A stretch of 23,651 bases of DNA from CANKHA01 sp040877285 (GTDB lineage Bacteria; Pseudomonadota; Alphaproteobacteria; Rhizobiales; Xanthobacteraceae). The stretch lies in assembly GCA_040877285.1 (NCBI GenBank), contig JBBDNZ010000098.1, positions 1 through 23,651 of the forward strand, given 5' to 3'. A model generated the notes under the pieces. The model did not search any database, had not been told where the DNA came from, and saw only the letters and a program-made list of their open reading frames with translations. Of the stretch, positions 6,122 to 13,746 are shown one piece after another (the stretch's first letter is position 1; the number at the start of each line of letters is the position of its first letter). A program made the position numbers and the translations under genes.

Positions 6122-7051
6122 ATGGACGACATCCGTTTCGACAAGAGCTTCGATCTCGCGCCCGGCGCGGTCGAGGAGGTGGCGCCCGGCGTGCGGCGTC
6201 TGGTGGCGCCCAATCCCGGTCCTTTCACCTTCAAGGGCACGGTCAGCTACATCGTCGGCCGCGGCCAGGTTGCCATCGTCGATCCCGGCCCGGCGGACGA
6301 GGCGCATATCAAATCGCTGCTCGGTGCCGTGCGCGGCGAGACGGTGACGCATATTTTCGTCACCCACACCCATCGCGATCATTCGCCGGCCGCGGCGGCG
6401 GTCAAACAGGCCACCGGCGCGAAAACCTACGCCGAAGGCCCGCACCGTTCTGCCCGCCCCCTTCATATCGGCGACGCCAGGCGCATGGACGCCGCCGCCG
6501 ACCGCGACTTCGCGCCCGATGTCGCGCTCGCGGAAGGCGAGGTGGTGACCGGCCCCGGCTGGACCCTTGAAGCGGTGGCGACCCCGGGCCACACCGCCAA
6601 CCATATGGCTTTTGCGCTGCGCGAGCCGAATATTCTGTTTTCCGGCGATCATGTGATGGCGTGGTCCACCACCGTCGTTGCGCCGCCGGACGGCGCCATG
6701 GGCGACTATATGGCCTCGCTGGAAAAGCTCGCCCGGCGCCGGGAGGAGGTTTATCTGCCCGGTCACGGCGGCGCGGTGAAAGAAGCCGCGTGCTTCGCCG
6801 CGCATCTCATCCGTCACCGGCAAGGGCGCGAGGCTTCCATTCTCGGTCGTCTGGCCAAGGGCGAGGCGGATATTCCAACGTTGGTGCGCGCCATCTACAT
6901 CGGCATCGACCCGCGGCTCATTGGCGGCGCGCGCCTGTCCGTGCTGGCGCATCTGGAGGATCTGGTGGCGCGCGGCCGCGTCGCCACCGACGGACCGCCG
7001 TCGATCGGCGGGCGTTACCGCCTCGCCGGCGCCGCCGGGCCCGGACGCTGA
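6122..7051 (+). CDS. MBL-fold metallo-hydrolase with C-terminal winged helix (LACTB2/BLACT_WH type)
   Basis: A 309-aa, full-length member of the metallo-beta-lactamase superfamily. Metal ligands are all present: HTHRDH (His82, His84, Asp86, His87), His157 in TPGHTANH, Asp176 in FSGDHV and His215 in LPGHGG. A winged-helix segment follows (about 238-302: LAKGEADIPTLVRAIY and LAHLEDLVARGRVATDG), as in LACTB2-like hydrolases and nucleases. Substrate is unknown; thioester or RNA/DNA hydrolysis are family options. The first 60 codons repeat those left behind at 5179-5361. No clear Shine-Dalgarno precedes the ATG at 6122, and upstream DNA belongs to the toxin-antitoxin cassette, so expression control has probably changed. 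Its last 37 bp overlap the converging M48-DUF1499 gene. Confidence 0.92.
   Translation: MDDIRFDKSFDLAPGAVEEVAPGVRRLVAPNPGPFTFKGTVSYIVGRGQVAIVDPGPADEAHIKSLLGAVRGETVTHIFVTHTHRDHSPAAAAVKQATGAKTYAEGPHRSARPLHIGDARRMDAAADRDFAPDVALAEGEVVTGPGWTLEAVATPGHTANHMAFALREPNILFSGDHVMAWSTTVVAPPDGAMGDYMASLEKLARRREEVYLPGHGGAVKEAACFAAHLIRHRQGREASILGRLAKGEADIPTLVRAIYIGIDPRLIGGARLSVLAHLEDLVARGRVATDGPPSIGGRYRLAGAAGPGR
6126..6301 (+). repeat. direct repeat, right copy (176 bp)
   Basis: Partner of 5186-5361 with 175 of 176 positions identical. It encodes residues 2-60 of the intact hydrolase. Homology ends one base into codon 61, where the intact gene continues and the left copy runs into the cassette. Confidence 0.97.
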
Positions 7052-8976
7052 GGAACCCGTCTCACCGGCATTTTCTTTTCCGAAGTCTGCAATCCCAGGA
7101 GTTCGTCGATATCGACGATCAGTTGTTCGATGCGCGCGGCATTGCTGCCGAAATCGTACGGCCCGTAGCGGGACGCGGACCGCACGTCCAGGCGCGCGCC
7201 GTCGCCGTCGGGGCGCACGCGCACCGCCACGTCCTCGCGGAAGCCCATGAAAAAAGTGCGCGCCACCGCCTCGATACGCCCTTCGCGCCGCCCGGCCTGC
7301 GGGGGCCTTGCGTCCACCACGAACCACCGGCGCTTGGTGATGACCGCCAGCGCCGCTTCATAGGTCTGCTGCGGGCTGGTCGTGACGATGAGCGGCGCGA
7401 CGCCCGGATAGGCCGCGCGCTGCAATTCGCCCACGGCGCCTCCCGCATAAGTGACCGGATTGGCGCCGCGGGGCCGCAACCGGGCGATGGTCTCGAATTG
7501 CGGGGCATCGCCGGGATCGGTCGTCACATCGACGATCGCCGGCAGGCGATAGGCCGCGATGCCGAGATAGACCGGGTAGGCGAGCAGCGCCCCCCCGATC
7601 GCCAGCGCCGCCAGCGCATGGCGAAATCCGTCGATTCCCTCACGCCAGATCGCGACGAAGGCGGCGAAGGCGAGCAGGATCGCGGCCAGCGCGAAGATCA
7701 GGGCGGCCGCAAAAGTGGCGAGCGCCGGCACAATCTCCAGCAGGCCGGAGCGCACGATAACGATGGAGAGAATGGCGGCAACGAGAGAGAACAGCGCCAG
7801 CCGCCGCGCCCAGATGGCAAGCAGCGAGGTCGGCTCATCGGAAAAGCGGCGGGACACCATTGCTAACATACCTGCGCAGATTTGCTTGAGCGCGGCCCAT
7901 TCGCCGCTGGTAAGCAACGGCGATGTCGTCGGCGGCGCCGCCAACGCATGGATGGCGGCGATCCGATCCTCTGTTGCCGGATGCTCAAGCAGGATTTCCG
8001 GCGCGGACCCATGCATGTCGCCAACGCGCGCGAGAATTCTGCCCAGCGCATCGGCGTCCCGCCCCGCCATGTTCATCACCGCGACGGCGTAAGAATCCGC
8101 CGCCGCCTCGGTTTCGCGCGAATAGGACGACTCCAGCACCGACCGGGCCGCGACCACGACGGCGCCACCGCCGACGAAATCGCCGAGCAATATGCCGAAC
8201 AGGAACGACAAGCCCGCTGCCTCCATGATGGCTTTCATGCCGTCGCGCTGGATGACATGGCCGATTTCGTGCGCGATCGCGCCGGCCAATTCGTCCGGCG
8301 TATCGGCCGCGGCAATCAGGCCGTGGAAGACGTAAATCTGCCCGCCGGGCAGCGCAATAGCGTTGGCCTCCGAACGCCGCAGCACGCCGACCTTCACCGG
8401 CATGGTCACCCCCGCCGCGGCGGCCAGCCGATTCACCAATGATTGCAACGCCGCCTGTCCTTCCCGCTCGGCTTGGCCGCCGCCGCAGTCCAGCGGCAGC
8501 CCGGGCACGTCGCTGCCAATGGCGGCGCGCAGCTCCGCGTCCGCCGCTTGGCCGATCTTGCGTTCCAGCGCAAATGGAATGAACGGCGTCAGCCGCGTGG
8601 CGAGCGCCGGCAGGGCCACCAGCGCCAGAAAGGCAAAGGACGCCGTCGCGGCGACGATCAGCACGGCGAGCTTGCTTCGTCCGCGCCGCTGCATGGCGCC
8701 GGTGCGGTCCACGGTCGTCGCCAATTCGTCGAGCGCCGCGGCGAAGGCGGGATCGCGGATTTCCAGGCGCGCCAGCGAATCTACGCCGTGCGGCCCCACG
8801 CGCAGCACGGCATCCGGCGACACGATCTGCTCGATCTCCGCGTAAGACCATTCGGCGAGCAAATCGCCGCTCTGGCTGCGAATGCGAAGCGTGGCGGGCG
8901 CCAGCTCCACCGCCACCTCTTGACGTTCGCTTGTCGCGCCGTCGAAGAAAACTCCGGTGCCGAGAATCATCGTCAT
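7015..8976 (-). CDS. M48 metallopeptidase fused to a DUF1499 membrane protein
   Basis: A single 653-aa frame carrying two families. Residues 1-368 form a membrane-anchored M48 peptidase: a beta-rich N-terminus, a transmembrane helix about 103-124, the zinc motif HEIGH (236-240), third ligand Glu290 in ETEAAAD, and a TM-like segment about 255-280. Its usual C-terminal signature, EWAALKQIC, is at 359-367. Residues 373-653 match a DUF1499 protein that begins MVSRRFSDEPTS, with three TM helices (about 391-412, 416-444, 453-476) and a soluble domain containing RPRGANPVTYAGG and VVDARPPQAGRREGRIEA. Both are normally complete proteins. The Met373 codon (7860-7858) has AGGT about 8 nt upstream, so separate translation of DUF1499 is possible. 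The gene follows the DUF898 gene by 3 bp. Confidence 0.85.
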   Translation of the reverse strand: MTMILGTGVFFDGATSERQEVAVELAPATLRIRSQSGDLLAEWSYAEIEQIVSPDAVLRVGPHGVDSLARLEIRDPAFAAALDELATTVDRTGAMQRRGRSKLAVLIVAATASFAFLALVALPALATRLTPFIPFALERKIGQAADAELRAAIGSDVPGLPLDCGGGQAEREGQAALQSLVNRLAAAAGVTMPVKVGVLRRSEANAIALPGGQIYVFHGLIAAADTPDELAGAIAHEIGHVIQRDGMKAIMEAAGLSFLFGILLGDFVGGGAVVVAARSVLESSYSRETEAAADSYAVAVMNMAGRDADALGRILARVGDMHGSAPEILLEHPATEDRIAAIHALAAPPTTSPLLTSGEWAALKQICAGMLAMVSRRFSDEPTSLLAIWARRLALFSLVAAILSIVIVRSGLLEIVPALATFAAALIFALAAILLAFAAFVAIWREGIDGFRHALAALAIGGALLAYPVYLGIAAYRLPAIVDVTTDPGDAPQFETIARLRPRGANPVTYAGGAVGELQRAAYPGVAPLIVTTSPQQTYEAALAVITKRRWFVVDARPPQAGRREGRIEAVARTFFMGFREDVAVRVRPDGDGARLDVRSASRYGPYDFGSNAARIEQLIVDIDELLGLQTSEKKMPVRRVPQRPGPAAPARR

Positions 8977-8979
8977 CGG

Positions 8980-10260
8980 CTAGTACCCGCCGACTTGCAG
9001 AGCATCGACCAGACCCTCGCCCAACGCCGAGCTCGGCTTGCCGGCCGCCGTAACATGGTCGAGCGCGTCAATGCCCGACAGCGTCGCCGCTTCCATGCCC
9101 AGCCGCCACAGCGCGAATTTTACCGTCGCCTGATAGATGGTCGAATAGCCGAGGGCGATGGACATGTAGCCGATCACGAGAAGGATGCCGACCGTAAGCT
9201 CGCCGTTCTCCTCCTCGGCGGCGGCGCCCGTCAAAAAATCCACCAGCGCGAAGGCGGCCCATACGATCGCGGCAATAACGATCGTGAACAGAATTCCATA
9301 CAGCAGGAAACGGAAATAGGCCCGATAGACCGGCCCGGTGCGCAGATGCGAGGTGACCGTAACGCTGCCGAAGCGCAGGCCGGAACTCCACCAGCGCAGC
9401 ACCAGCGCCTGGAAGACGGGATAAAGCACGGCCGCCGCCACGGCGGCCCAGATGAACGCCGCGGTGATGAAAATGAAGGCGTAGGCATATTCGGGATTCG
9501 TGCTCTCCACCCGGTCCCCGAGGCCGCTGCCGCTTTCCTCGAAAGCTTTTGCCAGCGCCGGCCAGTCGATGGTGTAAAAGCCGGCCACTATTCCGGCCAA
9601 AAAAGGTCCCACCACCGCAAGCCACATCGGCACGCCGCGCAGGAACAGCGACAAGGCGGAGCCTTCAAAACGCCCGGCCAGATTGCCGAAAAAGGTGTTC
9701 CGCATCTTCAGCCGCTCCAGAGCGGCCTGCGCCCAAGGGTAGGCAAGACCGGCCGTCAGCAGCACGACGGTCCACCAGAATAGCGCATAGAAGGCGTAGC
9801 GCCAGGCCGAGCCCTCCTGGTGGAAGCGCACGCCGCGATAGACCGTGCGGCTCAAGCGATAGCGGCGCGCGCGGTAGATGGCGAATTGGCTGAGCAGGGC
9901 CAGAAGGATGAAAGCAAGCAGGCCGGAAAGCTCGCCGAGCAGTCCAAGGTCCAGCGCGGCCAGGAAGAAAAGCACATAAAGCGGCACGAGAATGGCGACG
10001 GCGAAAAGAAAGCCGACAAGCAGCTCCAATCCGGTGCCGGTATATTCGAGATTGTTGCCGGCAATCTCCGTATTGCCCCAGAGAAAGCGGCGGATGTCCG
10101 TGGTCAGCCAAAAGCGATAGATGCCGAGCGTCAGCAGCAGCAAAAAGGCGCCGCGGATCAGCAGCCGCCAGTAAGGCCGCTCGCGGCCGAAAAACCTGAT
10201 CGCGCCCGAGCCGGGAGCGGAATCCGCGGCCGCCGGTGCAGCCGCCTCAAGACCGGTCAT
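8980..10260 (-). CDS. DUF898 (YjgN-like) multi-pass membrane protein
   Basis: A 426-aa inner-membrane protein. Near the N-terminus, IRFFGRERPYWRLLIRGAFLLLLTLGIYRFWLTTDIRRFLW is the typical DUF898 opening, and the block is repeated around GVRFHQEGSAWRYAFYALFWWTVVLLTAGLAYPWAQAALERLKMRNTFFG. Several hydrophobic helices follow. The function of the family is unknown. The start at 10260 is chosen because GAGGGA lies 6 nt upstream; the frame is open much further (to 11274), but that part is antisense to the extensin-like gene. It is followed 3 bp later by the M48 peptidase gene, a pairing common in proteobacteria that hints at a shared membrane role. A plausible promoter (TTGCCT, 17 bp, TATCCG) lies in the divergent spacer. 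Confidence 0.88.
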   Translation of the reverse strand: MTGLEAAAPAAADSAPGSGAIRFFGRERPYWRLLIRGAFLLLLTLGIYRFWLTTDIRRFLWGNTEIAGNNLEYTGTGLELLVGFLFAVAILVPLYVLFFLAALDLGLLGELSGLLAFILLALLSQFAIYRARRYRLSRTVYRGVRFHQEGSAWRYAFYALFWWTVVLLTAGLAYPWAQAALERLKMRNTFFGNLAGRFEGSALSLFLRGVPMWLAVVGPFLAGIVAGFYTIDWPALAKAFEESGSGLGDRVESTNPEYAYAFIFITAAFIWAAVAAAVLYPVFQALVLRWWSSGLRFGSVTVTSHLRTGPVYRAYFRFLLYGILFTIVIAAIVWAAFALVDFLTGAAAEEENGELTVGILLVIGYMSIALGYSTIYQATVKFALWRLGMEAATLSGIDALDHVTAAGKPSSALGEGLVDALQVGGY

Positions 10261-10295
10261 TCCGCGTCCCTCGTCCTTTGACTTGTTTCGGATAA

Positions 10296-10316
10296 TGCCT
10301 GCGAAGGGTCCAGGCA
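10296..10316. repeat. inverted repeat in the divergent DUF898/extensin spacer
   Basis: TGCCTG (10296-10301) and CAGGCA (10311-10316) are reverse complements around a 9-nt loop. They lie in the only spacer between the divergent DUF898 and extensin-like genes, so they could be a regulator site or leader hairpin. Six-base arms are short, and chance cannot be excluded. Confidence 0.3.
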
Positions 10317-10374
10317 ATGGCTTTAGCAATCTCATTTTCTCATAAAAGCCGCATTTTTGGCTGCAACGAACGGG

Positions 10375-11250
10375 GTGAGAATTTTTTGCGCCACATTGCT
10401 GCTTCTTGGTTTGGCGGATATGGCGGCGGCGGAGCCGGTTCCGTTGCCGCGCCCGCGCCCGGAACTTATCGCCGTTTCTTCCAATTGGGACGCTGTTCCT
10501 TCCGAGGACGAAGCCGATCAGCGCGACAATATGAGAAAGGCGGGAATACCGCCGCCGCCTTCCGCCTGCTTCCTGAGCCTGCGCGAACGCGCCGTTGTGC
10601 GGCAGTTGGTGGATATCGATGAAGCCGGCAGATGCGCCGTGATCGACGTGGTGCGGCTCGAAGCCGTCATTCTTCCCGACGGGCGGCAGGTAGCCTTTAA
10701 GCCCGCGGGCACTTTTCAGTGTGAGATGGCCGCCGCGCTCACCGATTGGATCCGCGACGAAATCGCGCCGATCACTGCGGCCCATCTCGGTTCGCCGCTG
10801 CGCACCGTGGAGGGCTTTGATTCTTTCTCCTGCCGCGGGCGCAACCGTATTCCGGGCGCGAAGCTGAGCGAGCACGGCAAGGCCAATGCCTTCGATTTGC
10901 GCTCGTTGAAGCTGGCAGACGGCACGGTGGCGCAGCCGACCGACGCCGAAATCCCCAAGGATTTCCGCGACGGCTTGCGCATCGGCGCCTGTGGACGCTT
11001 CCGCACGGTGCTCGGGCCCGACGCGGACAGCTATCACGAGAACCATATCCACCTGGACCTCGCCGCGCGTCGCGGCGATTACAAACTCTGCCAGTGGGAG
11101 GTTCTGCAGCCCACCTTGGCCGACGCGCCGTTTGCACATCTTTTCGGCAACGGCCGGCATGCCCCGCTTACCGCTTCTCGGAGCGGCCCATCCGCTGGCG
11201 CAAATACGGCGGAAACGGCACCCGCGAAAATTTTTCCCGGCAATCTTTGA
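10375..11250 (+). CDS. extensin-like periplasmic protein, probable zinc peptidase of the M15/LAS type
   Basis: A 291-aa exported protein of the Extensin-like C-terminal family. From the GTG at 10375, MRIFCATLLLLGLADMAAA is a good signal peptide, followed by a proline-rich stretch (PVPLPRPRPE). The conserved core has LSEHGKANAFDL (His167, Asp174) and YHENHIHLDL (His224, His226), the H-x6-D and H-x-H arrangement of LAS-type peptidoglycan peptidases. Six core cysteines (65, 87, 116, 153, 206, 239) suggest disulfides and periplasmic location. Role in trimming the cell wall is inferred. The frame is also open from a TTG at 10357, giving 297 aa; no clear Shine-Dalgarno precedes either start. It diverges from the DUF898 gene. 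Confidence 0.82.
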   Translation: MRIFCATLLLLGLADMAAAEPVPLPRPRPELIAVSSNWDAVPSEDEADQRDNMRKAGIPPPPSACFLSLRERAVVRQLVDIDEAGRCAVIDVVRLEAVILPDGRQVAFKPAGTFQCEMAAALTDWIRDEIAPITAAHLGSPLRTVEGFDSFSCRGRNRIPGAKLSEHGKANAFDLRSLKLADGTVAQPTDAEIPKDFRDGLRIGACGRFRTVLGPDADSYHENHIHLDLAARRGDYKLCQWEVLQPTLADAPFAHLFGNGRHAPLTASRSGPSAGANTAETAPAKIFPGNL

Positions 11251-11307
11251 CGGCGCCGCGCCGCGCGGCGACAATGCGGAATCGGTCCCGCTTCAAGGAA
11301 TACCGCC

Positions 11308-12690
11308 GTGCTCAGCAACCTCGCCGCCCGCGACGTCGAAACCGTCATCCATCCCTATACCAATCTTGCCGCCCTGCGCGACGCCGGCCCGCTGGTGATC
11401 GAGCGCGGCAAGGGCGTGTGGCTCTATGACAGCGAGGGCAAGAGCTACATCGACAGCATGGCCGGGCTGTGGTGCACGGCGCTCGGCTATGGCAACGCGG
11501 AGCTGGTGGAGGCCGCCGCCGCCCAGATGCGCAAGCTCTCCTTCGGCCATCTGTTCGCCTCCAAGAGCCACGACGCCGCCATCGAACTGGCGGAAAAGCT
11601 CAAGGAGATCGTTCCCGCGCTGGCGTCGAAAATATTTTTCTGCGCTTCCGGCTCGGAAGCCAACGACAGCCAGGTCAAGTTCGTCCGCTACATGAACAAT
11701 GCGCTGGGACGGCCGAAAAAGAAGAAATTCATCAGCCGGCAGAAAGGCTATCACGGCGTCACGCTGGCCAGCGCCTCGCTGAGCGGCCTGCCGCCCAATC
11801 ATCTCGATTTCGATTTGCCGCTTCCCGGTTTCCTGCACACTGGCTGCCCGCATCATTACCGCTACGCTCAGCCCGGCGAGAGCGAAGAAGAATTCGCCAC
11901 GCGGCTGGCCGCCGAGCTTGCGCATTTGATCGAACGGGAGGGGCCGGAGACGGTGGCCGCCTTCATCGCCGAGCCGGTGATGGGCGCCGGCGGGGCGATC
12001 GTGCCGCCGAAAACTTATTTCGAAAAAATTTCCGCGGTCTGCGCCAAGTACGACGTCTATACGATTTCAGACGAAGTGATTTGCGGCTTCGGCCGCCTCG
12101 GCACGCCGTTCGGATGTCAGGCGCTGAATTTCAAGCCGCACAGCATTTCCATCGCCAAGGCGCTGTCCTCGGCCTATCTGCCCATCGCCGCCGTCACCGT
12201 GCCGGAGCAAATGTATGCGGCCATGCTCGACGAAAGCCGCAAGATCGGCACCTTCGGCCACGGCTTCACCTATGGCGGCCATCCGGTGTCCGCGGCGGTG
12301 GCGCTCAAGACGCTGGAAATTTATGCGCGCGAGAGGATTTTCGAGAAAGCCGCCGCCAAGGCGCCGCGCTTTCAGGCGAGACTGCGAAAGCTCGGCGAGC
12401 ATCCGCTGGTTGGCGAGGCGCGCGGCTTCGGTCTGGTCGGGGGCATTGAGCTTGTCGCCGACAAGGCGTCCAAGCGCGCCTTCGACCCCAAGCGCGGCGT
12501 GGCGGCCCGCGCCGTGCATTTCGCGCAAGCAGAGGGCGTGATTTCCCGCTTTCTCGCGGGCGACACATTGTCGCTCTGTCCGCCCCTGGTCATCGCCGAC
12601 GAGGAGATGGACGAGATGTTCGCCCGCCTCGCCCGTGCTCTCGACCGCACTTATGCCTGGGCCCGGCAGGAACGGCTGATTTCCGCCTGA
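11308..12690 (+). CDS. class III PLP-dependent aminotransferase (omega-amino acid:pyruvate type)
   Basis: A 460-aa fold-type I transaminase. Diagnostic segments are FCASGSEANDSQ (111-122) for the PLP phosphate, KGYHGVT (146-152), TISDEVICGFGR (252-263) with Asp255 contacting the pyridine nitrogen, and SIAKALSSAYLPIAA with Lys284 as the Schiff-base lysine. The length and the PNHLDFDLPLPGF-type segment suit omega-amino-acid or amine:pyruvate transaminases (GABA, beta-alanine, putrescine or taurine as donors). The exact donor is not visible. The start is GTG at 11308, supported by AAGGAA 7 nt upstream (11295-11300). It follows the extensin-like gene by 57 bp, with no sign of a functional link. 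Confidence 0.92.
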   Translation: MLSNLAARDVETVIHPYTNLAALRDAGPLVIERGKGVWLYDSEGKSYIDSMAGLWCTALGYGNAELVEAAAAQMRKLSFGHLFASKSHDAAIELAEKLKEIVPALASKIFFCASGSEANDSQVKFVRYMNNALGRPKKKKFISRQKGYHGVTLASASLSGLPPNHLDFDLPLPGFLHTGCPHHYRYAQPGESEEEFATRLAAELAHLIEREGPETVAAFIAEPVMGAGGAIVPPKTYFEKISAVCAKYDVYTISDEVICGFGRLGTPFGCQALNFKPHSISIAKALSSAYLPIAAVTVPEQMYAAMLDESRKIGTFGHGFTYGGHPVSAAVALKTLEIYARERIFEKAAAKAPRFQARLRKLGEHPLVGEARGFGLVGGIELVADKASKRAFDPKRGVAARAVHFAQAEGVISRFLAGDTLSLCPPLVIADEEMDEMFARLARALDRTYAWARQERLISA

Positions 12691-12747
12691 TGGCGCGGGC
12701 CGCACCGTGCCGCCTTTCCGCCGTGAAACGCTCTTTTCATAGGTAGA

Positions 12748-13731
12748 GTGTATGACGCGGTCATCATGCAAGAGAGCCCTCGGACCCCTCCCGTCTCTGC
12801 GCCGGCGCGGCCCAAGCGGCGCATCACGCGCCGTAAACTCTTGCTCGCCGGGATCGGTCTTGCCGGTCTCACCGGCGGAGGCACGACCGCTTACTCCTAT
12901 CTGGAAGCGCAGAGGCTTGTAATTACCCGTTATCGGGTTGTGACGCCGCGCTGGCCGAGCGGCAAGCGCCTGAGCATCACCGTCCTTGCCGATCTGCACG
13001 CCGGCGGTCCCAACATGGCCCAGGAGCATATCCACCGCATCGTCGAAACCGCCAATGCGCTGAAGTCGGATGTCGTGGTGCTGCTCGGCGACTATTTCGC
13101 CACCCACCGTTTCGTCGAACCGGTGCCGCATGCGGTATGGGCGGCGGAGCTGGCGCAATTGCGCGCGCCCTTCGGCACATGGGCCATCATCGGCAATCAC
13201 GATTGGTGGTACGACATCGACGGCGTGCGCAAGGCGCTGGACGACGTGAAAATCCCCGTGCTGGAGAACAGCGTCGTGCCGCTCGGCGAGGAGGGCAACC
13301 GTTTCTGGCTCGCCGGTCTTGGCGATCAGATCGCCTACCGCCTCGGTCACGGCAAGTTCCGCGGCGTTGACGATTTGCCCGGAACATTGAGCCAGGTGCG
13401 GACCGACGATCCGGTCATTCTCCTGGTGCACGAACCCGACATTTTTCCAAATGTGCCCGACAGGGTCACGCTGACGCTGGCCGGCCACACCCACGGCGCC
13501 CAAGTGCGGCTGCCTTTCATCTGGCCGTGGCTTGTTCCCTCCGCCTATGGCGCGCGTTTCGCCTACGGCCATATCGTCGAAGAGCGCCGCCACATGATCG
13601 TGTCCGGAGGATTGGGCACCAGCATCGTGCCCCTGCGGTTCCGCGTGCCGCCCGAGATTTTGCGCGTGGATATCGAAGGCCCAAGCATTGACGGCGCTGG
13701 GGGCGCAACCCCGCCGCCGCGCTCGCCTTAA
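12748..13731 (+). CDS. membrane-anchored or Tat-exported calcineurin-like metallophosphoesterase
   Basis: A 327-aa (or 321-aa) phosphoesterase of the YkuE/COG1408 type. All metal-binding blocks are in order: ADLHAG (81-86), GDY (114-116), GNHD (149-152), His228 in LVHEP, and GHTHG (246-250). The N-terminus has a twin-arginine-like motif (ITRRKLLLAG, 26-35) before a hydrophobic stretch (31-50), so the enzyme probably acts at the periplasmic face. Relatives hydrolyse UDP-diacylglucosamine-type lipids or phosphodiesters; the substrate here is unknown. Start choice is open: GTG at 12748 has AGG 4 nt upstream, while ATG at 12766 lacks a good Shine-Dalgarno. It lies 57 bp after the aminotransferase and converges on the L,D-transpeptidase. 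Confidence 0.9.
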   Translation: MYDAVIMQESPRTPPVSAPARPKRRITRRKLLLAGIGLAGLTGGGTTAYSYLEAQRLVITRYRVVTPRWPSGKRLSITVLADLHAGGPNMAQEHIHRIVETANALKSDVVVLLGDYFATHRFVEPVPHAVWAAELAQLRAPFGTWAIIGNHDWWYDIDGVRKALDDVKIPVLENSVVPLGEEGNRFWLAGLGDQIAYRLGHGKFRGVDDLPGTLSQVRTDDPVILLVHEPDIFPNVPDRVTLTLAGHTHGAQVRLPFIWPWLVPSAYGARFAYGHIVEERRHMIVSGGLGTSIVPLRFRVPPEILRVDIEGPSIDGAGGATPPPRSP

Positions 13732-13746
13732 GCGATTTCAGCTTTC

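Larger units (their letters stand above)
5362..6125. mobile_element. inserted toxin-antitoxin cassette between duplicated gene starts
   Basis: About 764 bp lying between the two 176-bp direct repeats. It holds only a two-gene minus-strand toxin-antitoxin operon and its promoter. No transposase, integrase, terminal inverted repeat or tRNA attachment-site copy is visible, so the mechanism is unknown. Removing 940 bp (one repeat plus the cassette) would leave the tRNA followed by one intact hydrolase gene, which supports reading the segment as an insertion. Confidence 0.65.

Noticed and set aside
5362..6125. CRISPR array or insertion sequence in the accessory segment
   Set aside because: No spaced short repeats, no terminal inverted repeats and no transposase; only the toxin-antitoxin pair is coded.
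5060..6301. tRNA-Pro as an integration site for the toxin-antitoxin cassette
   Set aside because: The 3' end of the tRNA is not repeated downstream, no integrase is present, and the duplicated sequence is the hydrolase gene start.
6101..7327. Long minus-strand frame (408 aa) opposite the MBL gene
   Set aside because: Arginine/glycine-rich antisense shadow of a well-supported plus-strand gene, as expected in GC-rich DNA; the same holds for 14748-16136 and 12067-13593.
10261..11274. N-terminal extension of the DUF898 frame over the extensin-like gene, giving 764 aa
   Set aside because: It is antisense to a clear plus-strand gene; the ATG at 10260 has a good ribosome-binding site and begins a normal DUF898 protein.
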